Source: JBBSEZ01 sp038239195 | GTDB taxonomy: Bacteria > Planctomycetota > Planctomycetia > Gemmatales > Gemmataceae | Direction: 5' to 3' | NCBI GenBank assembly: GCA_038239195.1 | Contig: JBBSEZ010000410.1 | Span: forward strand, 1 to 8,857 | Length of the DNA: 8,857 nt | Shown: one piece after another, positions 1-6,800 of the stretch | How the letters are laid out: every line of letters begins with the position of its first letter | Numbering within the stretch: position 1 is the stretch's first letter | Notes under the pieces: generated by a model | The model's database searches: none | Seen by the model: the letters and a program-made list of their open reading frames with translations, nothing else | Told to the model about the DNA's origin: nothing | Made by a program: the position numbers and the translations under genes

Positions 1-79
1 CGCTCGCCAGGCCAGCTTTTCACTCGCTCTGAGCCAAACGATTGAGGAACGAGCCCGCCAGCCCGACCCCGAGGCCTCC

Positions 80-976
80 ATGAAGATTCACGGCATCATC
101 CCCCCCGTCGCCACGCCCATGCAGGCCAACGAAGACCTCGACCTCCCGCGCCTGAAGTGGTTCCTCGACCACCTCATCAACGCCGGCGTCCACGGCGTCT
201 TCGTCCTCGGCACCAACAGCGAGTTCTACGCCCTCGACGAGCGCGAAAAGCAGGAGGTGATCGCCACCGCCGTGGAGCACGTCAACGGCCGGGTGCCCGT
301 CTACGCCGGGACTGGCGCCGAGACGACGCGCGAGGTCGTGCGCCTGACGAAGATGGCGGAGCGCGAGCGCGTCGATGGCGTGTCGGTCATCACGCCCTAC
401 TTCATCAGCCCCAACCAGCAGGAGATCTACGACCACTACCGCCGCATCGCCGAGAACACGAAACTGCCCGTGATCCTCTACAACAATCCCTCGACCTGTG
501 GTGGGCTCCAGATCGGCGTCGAGACGGTCGCGCGGCTGGCGCAAATCACCAACATCCTCGCCGTCAAGGACTCCAGCGGCGACCTGCAAAACACCTGCGA
601 GTACATTCGCGTCGTGCCGGAGCGCTTCAGCGTGATGATGGGCCGTGACACGCTCATCTTCCCGGCGCTGGTCATGGGCGCGCGCGGGGCGGTGCCGGCG
701 ACGGGGAACATCGCGCCCGCCCTGCTCGCGGAGATCTACAACACGTTCCAGCGCGGCGACCTCGCAGCGTCAAAGGCAGCGCAGCTGCGGCTCAACCCGC
801 TACGCCTGGCGCTGGGGCTGGGGACGGCGCCGGGCGGGGTGAAGGCGGCGCTCAACGCGCTGGGCCTGCCGATCGGGCCGTGCCGCTCGCCGGTGTCGGG
901 GCTGACGCCGGACAGGGTGCCGATGATGAAGCTGGCGTTGCAGGCGGCGGGGCTGCTGCGGAAGGATGAAGGATGA
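80..976 (+). CDS. DHDPS/NAL-superfamily aldolase (DapA-like), substrate uncertain
   Basis: A 298-residue class I aldolase of the dihydrodipicolinate synthase/N-acetylneuraminate lyase superfamily, the usual length for a single (beta/alpha)8 barrel. Visible motifs are GTNSE at 44-48 (the GTTGE/GSTGE loop), the conserved Tyr in ILYNNPS (Tyr134), and the Schiff-base lysine Lys163 in AVKDSSGD. These predict a cytoplasmic pyruvate- or 2-oxoacid-dependent aldolase or dehydratase. In true DHDPS the segment after the Tyr reads YNVPSR and its Arg (Arg138 in E. coli) binds the aspartate-semialdehyde carboxylate; here the position is Thr139. The second Thr of the GTTG loop is Asn46. Lysine biosynthesis is therefore not assured, and a 2-keto-3-deoxy-sugar-acid or similar aldolase is equally possible. 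The ATG at 80 has GAGG five bases upstream and fits family N-termini. The frame stays open to the window edge, so a longer form cannot be excluded but is unlikely. Family assignment is firm; substrate is not. Confidence 0.9.
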   Translation: MKIHGIIPPVATPMQANEDLDLPRLKWFLDHLINAGVHGVFVLGTNSEFYALDEREKQEVIATAVEHVNGRVPVYAGTGAETTREVVRLTKMAERERVDGVSVITPYFISPNQQEIYDHYRRIAENTKLPVILYNNPSTCGGLQIGVETVARLAQITNILAVKDSSGDLQNTCEYIRVVPERFSVMMGRDTLIFPALVMGARGAVPATGNIAPALLAEIYNTFQRGDLAASKAAQLRLNPLRLALGLGTAPGGVKAALNALGLPIGPCRSPVSGLTPDRVPMMKLALQAAGLLRKDEG

Positions 977-1020
977 ACCCAAGAGGGCCCTTCCTGATTC
1001 ATCCTGCATCCTTCATCCTT
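964..1020. repeat. Inverted heptamer arrays (GGATGAA) between convergent genes
   Basis: Two exact GGATGAA heptamers lie in tandem at 964-977. Three copies of the complement follow at 998-1018 (TTCATCC, TGCATCC, TTCATCC), the middle one with one change. A perfect 14-base inverted repeat (962-975 with 1007-1020) results, with a loop of about 31 bases. The left arm encodes the last residues and stop of the aldolase; the right arm overlaps the stop of the convergent membrane-protein gene. It could act as a bidirectional terminator-like hairpin, but there is no U-tract, and it could equally be one instance of a dispersed simple repeat. Confidence 0.6.
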
Positions 1021-2170
1021 GGAGGCGGGCCACCTTCTCCGCGTACTCCGCCCGCAGGAACCGCAGCCGCACCGTCTTGCCGCGCCACGAATACCACGCC
1101 GGCCTCACCGGCGTCCAGCGCCGCTGCGCAATCGCCTCGCCCGCCATCCACCCCGCAACGGGCCCGAAAAGGAGCCCGAGCGTCAGCGCGATCCAGAAGC
1201 CCGTCGCGTCGAGGACGGGAGACAGCGCCAGCACCGCGAGGGGCATCCCGACGAGCCCGGCCAGCGCCCCGCCCCACCTGCCGCGCCGCTCCGCCCTGTT
1301 CCAGGCCCGCGAGCACTCGGCGCAGACGGGGACGCGCAGGTTCACGTAGCCCGGCAGGAAGTGGCCGAAGCTGAGCACCACCACGATCCAGCTCCCGCGC
1401 GGCTTGGCCATCAACTCCAGCACCTCGCCGGTGGGAGCGCCCCACTTGCAGCACTCGGCAGGGAAGGCCAGGCGGGTCAGCGGCAGCGTGACCCAGCCGG
1501 CGCTGGTGTCTTCGGTCGGCAGGCTGGTCGGTTCGGGCGGATGCGCTTCCGGCGGGGCCCAGCCCTGAGGCGCCCGGGCGCCCAGGGCCCGTCCCAGGTG
1601 GAGCAGCAGGCCGCCCAGTTCGGAAGGCTGGGCCTCGTAGGGGCAGGGCATCACCACGCGGTCGGCCGCCTCGAAGTGAAACAGGGGGAACTTCACCGGC
1701 ATGCCCTGGGCGATGACTTCCTCGTCGCGCCGCAGCTCGACGTAGGGCACGGCGGCGGGCGAGGCGGGGAGCGTGAGGTGGTCGGTGGTCTGGGCCACGA
1801 CGTTGCCCGGCGCGTTGAACAGGGCCCACGGGCACCAGACGATCCGGCGGCGGTAGCGCAGTTCCAGCCCATCAGCCCGCAGCCACATTTCCGAGTTGCG
1901 ATTCGCGAAGCAGAGCAGCACGGCCAGGGCGACGCCGACGGCGAGCCCGATGCCCGAGATCGTGAGGTCGAACCGCTGGAGATACGCGGACGGGGCGATG
2001 GCGCTGAGGAACACCGCGATGCCGGCGAAGCGGTAGAGCCGCAGGGGGGCGATGCGGACGCTCCCTCGGGCGAGCGCGTCGGCGGGACGGGCCATCAGGT
2101 CGGCCAGATTGGGCACCACCTGCGCCAACGGCTTCCGCGGCATCAGGAACCGCCCCACCCACTCTTCCAC
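1013..2170 (-). CDS. Membrane protein of unknown function with paired cysteine motifs
   Basis: A 385-residue protein that I do not recognise. Two hydrophobic segments lie near the N-terminus (about 44-62 and 68-89) and two near the C-terminus (about 301-321 and 323-344), so four membrane spans are likely. The 90-260 stretch between them is mostly soluble: it opens with a WLRADGLELRYRR strand-like segment, faintly like a bacterial PH-type domain, and has a Pro-rich linker around 200-222. Cysteines are paired: Cys240-Cys241 and Cys283-x2-Cys286, the latter followed by a basic Trp/Arg-rich stretch just before the third span. This suggests a metal site, which is inferred. The start is a GTG at 2168-2170 with AAAGGA about 8 bases upstream; an internal ATG at codon 10 is the alternative. 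The gene follows acpS by 13 bases on the same strand, so co-transcription is likely. No specific function is supported. Confidence 0.8.
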   Translation of the reverse strand: MEEWVGRFLMPRKPLAQVVPNLADLMARPADALARGSVRIAPLRLYRFAGIAVFLSAIAPSAYLQRFDLTISGIGLAVGVALAVLLCFANRNSEMWLRADGLELRYRRRIVWCPWALFNAPGNVVAQTTDHLTLPASPAAVPYVELRRDEEVIAQGMPVKFPLFHFEAADRVVMPCPYEAQPSELGGLLLHLGRALGARAPQGWAPPEAHPPEPTSLPTEDTSAGWVTLPLTRLAFPAECCKWGAPTGEVLELMAKPRGSWIVVVLSFGHFLPGYVNLRVPVCAECSRAWNRAERRGRWGGALAGLVGMPLAVLALSPVLDATGFWIALTLGLLFGPVAGWMAGEAIAQRRWTPVRPAWYSWRGKTVRLRFLRAEYAEKVARLQG

Positions 2171-2183
2171 GTCGCCCGTCCTT

Positions 2184-2585
2184 TCATTCCTCGAACGTCG
2201 AGCGCGCCCGCACCGCCAGAGCGTAGGCGGTGGCGTAGGCCCGGCAATGGGCGAGCGTCACGTGGACGTCGGCGACGCGCAGCCGCAGGGCCACGTCCTT
2301 GACGACGCCGGCGAGCAGGACGCCCGGCTTGCCGGAGCTGTCGTAGCGCACCTCCATGTCGGTCCAGGGCATGCCGCGGCCCCAGCCGCCGCCCAGGCAC
2401 TTGAGGATGGCCTCCTTGGCGGCCCAGTGGGCGGCGAAGTGCTCGGTCGCTCGCTTGCGGGCCTGGCACTCGCGCATCTCGCGCTCGGTGTAGACGCGCG
2501 CGAGGAACAGCTCGCCGTGCTGCTCGATCATGCGCCCGACGCGCAGGCACTCCACGATGTCGGTGCCGATGCCAACGATTTCCAT
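2184..2585 (-). CDS. acpS: Holo-[acyl-carrier-protein] synthase (AcpS)
   Basis: A 133-residue AcpS-type phosphopantetheinyl transferase, within the usual 120-140 range. It moves the 4'-phosphopantetheine arm of CoA onto the conserved serine of apo-ACP, activating ACP for fatty-acid synthesis in the cytoplasm. The N-terminus GIGTDIVE carries the Mg-binding Asp9. The second signature HWAAKEAILKCLG (53-65) carries Glu58, the other metal ligand, and Lys57. HVTLAHC (108-114) is the family's HVSLSH-type strand, and YATAYALAV closes the fold. The ATG at 2583-2585 begins the family pattern at once (MEIVGIGTDI), which supports the start, although no strong Shine-Dalgarno sequence is visible. The membrane-protein gene follows after 13 bases; the protease-like gene upstream is 116 bases away, so acpS may have its own promoter. 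The family call is firm. Confidence 0.93.
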   Translation of the reverse strand: MEIVGIGTDIVECLRVGRMIEQHGELFLARVYTEREMRECQARKRATEHFAAHWAAKEAILKCLGGGWGRGMPWTDMEVRYDSSGKPGVLLAGVVKDVALRLRVADVHVTLAHCRAYATAYALAVRARSTFEE

Positions 2586-2701
2586 GAGTCGCTCTGTGCG
2601 GCCGTCTTGGAAAGATCACGCCTTCGGGGGTGGTAGCCGCGACCAGAAGTCTGGCGGCGGGGGCCAACCGCCCTGGAGACCGGGGAAATTGGGTTTGGCC
2701 T
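2586..2701. other. 116-base intergenic gap upstream of acpS
   Basis: This gap separates the end of the protease-like gene from the acpS start. It holds a short perfect palindrome, CCAGA-AG-TCTGG, at 2643-2654, and next to it a GC-rich hairpin candidate (GGCGG near 2653-2660 pairing with CCGCC at 2668-2672). Either could be an operator or a weak terminator for the minus-strand gene pair upstream. I see no convincing -35/-10 pair for acpS. Confidence 0.3.
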
Positions 2702-3163
2702 TCACCTCGATTTCCTCCGGGGGAACAGAACGTCGAAGAACTGGAAGAAGCCGGTGGTGCCCAGCAACGCGGTCTGTTTGGGGACCGTGCCCGTCTGGGG
2801 CGACGAGGGCGGGCGGAGGAAGCCCACCAGAGGTTGCCAGACGTAATGTTCGCTGTGGAAGTCGGTGAGAAGCAGCGTCACCTCCCCATCCTCGGGGAAG
2901 GACAGGAGGAGCTCGATTCCACCCGCTGCTTGGCCGGAGGTTTGCCGTCGAAACGGCGGCGAAAGGCCGAGGGAGCCCGCCACGCTCTCATCGAAAAGGA
3001 TGTACGGCGAGCCCGTGTCCAGAAGGGCATCCTGCTTGACGACTTGCCCACTGCGCGAATAGAGGAGGAGGTTGACGATGGGGCGATGAAAGCCCATCCC
3101 GCCCCAGTAGTCGTGGAGCAGGTGATCGGGCGCAAGAGGGATCGGCTTGTGGCGCAAGCGCAT
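2702..3163 (-). CDS. Retropepsin-like aspartic protease family protein
   Basis: A 153-residue protein with the two hallmarks of a single-lobe, retropepsin-like aspartic protease. The first is an active-site strand, DALLDTGSPYILFDE, with Asp49-Thr50-Gly51. The second is a late LLGTTGFFQFFDVLF segment (133-147) matching the hydrophobic-hydrophobic-Gly motif that packs against the active site in this fold. Such proteins would act as homodimers. No signal peptide or membrane anchor is visible, so it is probably cytoplasmic, and its substrate is unknown. The chosen ATG at 3161-3163 has GGAGGG about 11 bases upstream. The frame stays open to a start at 3307, but that extension lies inside the neighbouring gene and reads as Arg-rich shadow sequence. 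It starts 20 bases after the stop of the DUF5678-like gene, so the two are probably one transcript. Proteolytic activity is inferred from the motif only. Confidence 0.75.
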   Translation of the reverse strand: MRLRHKPIPLAPDHLLHDYWGGMGFHRPIVNLLLYSRSGQVVKQDALLDTGSPYILFDESVAGSLGLSPPFRRQTSGQAAGGIELLLSFPEDGEVTLLLTDFHSEHYVWQPLVGFLRPPSSPQTGTVPKQTALLGTTGFFQFFDVLFPRRKSR

Positions 3164-3183
3164 GATCGACTCGTCCCTCCGGG

Positions 3184-3699
3184 CTAGAGGACGGGGATGT
3201 CTTCGTAGACGTAGATCGACGGGTCTTCGCCCCGCGCCAGCAGCTTGTTCCACAGGGCCCCAAAATCGGGCGCCGCATCGACGATCCGGGCCCCGTCCGG
3301 CGACCACGCCACCGATTGGCCGATGAACGGGGCCAGTCCCTGAACCGGGAAGTTGGCTCGGTTTTCATCGTAATGACGATGCGCCTCCCAGGTTGCCCTC
3401 CACGCTTCGTCGCGTTGTCGAACGAGGGCTTCGTCCGGCGGCGACGACAGTTCGTGGATCAGCTCGCAGGCCACGCGGCTGAGGCGCGAGATGAAGCACC
3501 CCTCGTCCCGCGCCAGGCTCCCGACCGTGCGCGCCACGATCTGCCGGGCGAACGCCGGAGCGCTTTCCGGGGTCGTGGCGGGGAGCAAGTTCGCCCGCAA
3601 CAGCGGGTAGCTCCGCTGCGACAGTTCTTCGAGCGCCTCGAGGTCGCCCTCCTTGCCCAGACGGGCCAGCGCCTCGTTGCTCGCCATCGCGTAGTCCAT
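3184..3699 (-). CDS. DUF5678-like protein with sigma-70 region 2-like N-terminus
   Basis: A 171-residue protein in two parts. Residues about 10-84 (GKEGDLEALEELSQRSYPLL, then ARQIVARTVGSLARDEG and CFISRLSRVACELI) follow the helix pattern of ECF sigma-factor region 2: the GD-x-x-A-x-x-x-L opening, the second helix, and the SF-x-x-W-L-x-R-I-A-like end. The usual acidic D-A-E-D-L core-binding stretch is not conserved, so any such domain is degenerate. The tail (about 123-171: PFIGQSVAWSPDGARIVDAA ending IYVYEDIPVL) resembles the short DUF5678-type module (G-x-W-V-A-x-S-x-D-G-R-I-V ... DP ... V-P). The start at 3697-3699 is favoured over an upstream ATG at 3753 because GGAGAGGAGGG lies just before it and because the longer form runs into the divergent promoter region. 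It heads a probable two-gene unit with the retropepsin-like gene. Function is unknown; both domain calls are by eye. Confidence 0.65.
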   Translation of the reverse strand: MDYAMASNEALARLGKEGDLEALEELSQRSYPLLRANLLPATTPESAPAFARQIVARTVGSLARDEGCFISRLSRVACELIHELSSPPDEALVRQRDEAWRATWEAHRHYDENRANFPVQGLAPFIGQSVAWSPDGARIVDAAPDFGALWNKLLARGEDPSIYVYEDIPVL

Positions 3700-3725
3700 C
3701 GGCGTGCCCTCCTCTCCTGCTGATC

Positions 3726-3754
3726 TTAGCAAACTCCGGCCTTCGCGGTACAAT
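3726..3754 (+). promoter_or_regulatory. Candidate sigma-70-like promoter for pcrA
   Basis: TTAGCA at 3726-3731 (4 of 6 to the -35 consensus) is separated by exactly 17 bases from TACAAT at 3749-3754 (5 of 6 to the -10 consensus). Transcription would begin near 3761, leaving a 5' leader of about 75 bases before the pcrA ATG at 3836. The region also serves the divergent minus-strand gene. A TTGACA on the minus strand (3781 to 3776) has no good -10 partner at normal spacing. Confidence 0.5.
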
Positions 3755-3835
3755 CCGAAGTCGGGCCGCCTTACCTGTCAACTTGTACAGAGGCGGTCGG
3801 TCCTCTTTTCCGCCATCCCCCGGAGGCCGGAGCTC

Positions 3836-6800
3836 ATGGCCGAGCGCGACCTGCTAGCCGATCTGACGCCGTCCCAAGTCGAGGCCGTGACGCACGTGGA
3901 CGGCCCCTTGCTTATCCTCGCCGGCGCCGGCAGCGGCAAAACGCGCGTCATCACCCGGCGCGTCGCCTACCTGCTCGATCAGGGCGTTCACCCTGCCAAC
4001 ATCCTCGCCATCACCTTCACCAACAAGGCCGCCGGCGAGATGCGCCAGCGCGTCGAGGCCCTCGTCCCCGGCAGCCCCGTCTGGATCAGCACCTTCCACA
4101 GCCTCGGCGCTCGTCTCTTGCGCACGTACGCCGACCGGCTCGGGCTCGATCGCAACTTCACCATCTACGACCAGACCGACCGGGCCCGCGTCGTCAAGAC
4201 GGCCCTCGAAGATGCCGGGATCGCCGCGGACCGCTTCAGCCCCGAGAGCGTGATGTCGGCCATCAGCAAGGCCAAGAACAAGCTCCTCGGCCCCGAGCGC
4301 TATGCCGCCACGGCCCACGACTTCTTCGCCAAGACGGTCGCCCACGTCTACCCCGCCTACGAGAAGCGGATGCGCGACAGCAGCGCCGTCGATTTCGACG
4401 ACCTGCTCTACTGGCCCGCCATGGCGCTGAAGCACGACGCCGAGCTCCGCGCCGAGCTCGACGCCCGCTTCCGCTACGTCCTCATCGACGAGTACCAGGA
4501 CACCAACCAGGCCCAATACGAGATCGCCCGCCGACTGTCGGTCGATTACCCCAACCTGTGCGTGGTCGGGGACCCCGATCAGTGCTTGCCGCCCGGCACC
4601 ACGATCGACACTCCCTCAGGGCCTCGCCCCATCGAGGAACTGCGAGACGGCGATCGCGTCACCACCTCGATTGGCTGGGGCAAGACGGGGGCGGCGTTCA
4701 TCGACAAGGTCATGGTCAATCCCTACAAGGGGCCCCTCGTGACCATCCGCGTCGAGGGCGGCATCGTCGTCCGCGCCACCCCGAACCACGTGTGCTTCGC
4801 CCGCCTCGAACCGACCCCGTCCACCCACCTCGTCTACCTCATGTGGAGGAAGGGCCTCGGCTACCGAGTCGGCACCACGCGCGGCGTGCGCGCCAGCAAG
4901 GACGGCGAGATCGTTTCGGGGCTTCAGGTGCGCGCCAACCAGGAAGTGGCGGACGCGATGTGGATACTGCGCATTTGCGCGACTTCCGCCGAGGCCCGCT
5001 TCTACGAGCAATACTACTCCGTCCGCTACGGCCTCCCGACGATGGTGTTCTTCGTGCGCGGCCGGCGCATGGACCTCACGCAAGATTGGGTGGATCGCCT
5101 GTACCGCGACGTCGATACCGAGGCCGGCGCCAGCCGCCTCATGGCAGACCTCTGTCTCGACCGGCGCTACCCGCACCACCGCCCCGGGGGCGTCACGCGC
5201 GGCGCCTTCGCCCGGCGGCACGTGCTGTTCACCTTGTTCGGCGACCAGCGGCTCCGCGAGGCCCAGGCGTGGCATTACCACCGCGTCCAGATGGTCACCA
5301 GCGGCGAACACGTGCGCGTGGCCGCCGCGGCGCGCTTCGCCGTTCGCGCCGGGACCAAGGGGAGCTGGCGCATCGAGACCTCGCGCAAGCACCACCGCGA
5401 CGCCCTCGACCTCGCCCGCGAGATCGGGGCCTTCCACGAATCCGAGGTCCTGTACCGAGCAAGGCTGGCGGCCAAGGGCGTCTTTCCCTTCATGCCGGCC
5501 AGCCACGTCCACCCAGGCATGACCGTCCCCGTGTGCGTCTGCGGGCAAATCGTCGAGCGCCGCGTCGAGGTGGTCGAGTGGGACCACTACGAGGGGCCGG
5601 TCTATGACCTGTCCGTCCCGGACACCCACAACTTCGTCGCCAACGCCCTGGTCGTTCACAACTCGATCTACTCCTTTAGGGGCTCGGACATTCGCAACAT
5701 CCTCGACTTCGAGCGCGACTTCCCGTCCGCGCGCGTGCTGACGTTGAGCATGAACTACCGCAGCACGAAGTCGATCCTCCAGGCCGCCAGCCGGCTGATC
5801 GCCAACAACAAGCAGCGCAAGCCGAAAGACCTCATCACCGACAACCCGTCGGGGCAGCCGGTCACGGTGCTCACCTTCGACACCGGCCTCGATGAGGCCG
5901 ACGGCATCGCCCGCCGCATCCGGGCGGCGGTCGAGGGCGGGAAGCGGAACTACCGCGACTTCGCCATCCTGCTGCGCATCAACGCCCTGACGCGCGGGCT
6001 GGAGACGGCCTTCATGCAGCAGCGCGTGCCGTTTCAGATCGTCAAGGGCCTGGCCTTCTTCGACCGCAAGGAGAACCGCGACGTCCTCGCCTACCTGCGC
6101 CTGCTGCTCAACCCCAAGGACGACGTCTCGTTCCTGCGCATCGTCAACGAGCCGGCGCGCGGCATCGGCGGGGTGACGCTCAAGCACCTGGAGACGTACG
6201 CCCGGGCGCAGGAGATCGGCCTGCTGAGCGCCTGCCGGCGGGCGGAGTTCATCCAGCCCATCAAGGGCCGGGCGATGGTGGCCCTTCGCGAGTTCGGGCA
6301 ACTGATGAACGACCTCGCGGAGTTGACGGAAGCGCAGCCCGACGAGGTGATCCGGCAGGTGCTCGACCGCACCGGCTACCGGCGCATGCTGCTCGACAGC
6401 AAGGACGCCGAGGACCAGGCCCGCCTGGAGAACATCGAGGAGCTCATCACGGCCGCGAAGCAGTTCGCCGCCGAGGACGCCCGGCGCACCGTCGGCGACT
6501 TTTTGGAGAACATCACCCTGGCCAGCGACGTCGATGGCTGGGACCAGCGCCAGGACTGCGTCTCGGTGATGACGCTGCACGCCGCCAAGGGGCTGGAGTT
6601 CCCCGTCGTCCACCTCGTCGCCGTCGAACAGGGCATCCTGCCCCACGAGCGCAGCCTGGGCCGCGAGAACGACATCGAGGAGGAGCGCCGCCTGGCGTTC
6701 GTCGGCATGACGCGCGCCAAGGAAGAGCTCTATCTCTGCCACGCCCGCATGCGCGAGTTCCGCGGCAACACGCTCTACGCGGTGCCCAGCATGTTCCTCG

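Noticed and set aside
1019..2302. A 427-codon plus-strand frame opposite the membrane protein and the end of acpS
   Set aside because: The Arg/Pro/His/Gln-rich translation has no domain pattern, and the minus strand carries clear genes with ribosome-binding sites. It is a GC shadow.
2143..2667. A minus-strand frame overlapping acpS
   Set aside because: It is the shifted frame of acpS and is Arg-rich. The AcpS signatures are all in the other frame.
3164..3307. N-terminal extension of the retropepsin-like protein
   Set aside because: It overlaps the DUF5678-like gene in another frame, is Arg-rich, and lies before a good ribosome-binding site and ATG at 3163.
3753..3781. Minus-strand promoter using TTGACA at 3781 to 3776
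   Set aside because: The -35 is perfect, but at 17-base spacing the -10 reads TCGGAT, which is poor, and no better hexamer lies within normal spacing.
3704..3835. N-terminal extension of the helicase from the ATG at 3704
   Set aside because: The extra 44 residues resemble nothing in PcrA, overlap the candidate promoter, and lack the strong GGAGG found before the ATG at 3836.
4583..5662. LAGLIDADG homing endonuclease in the intein
   Set aside because: I looked for the two LAGLIDADG-type helices in the insert and found neither; the segment fits a GIY-YIG-like pattern better.
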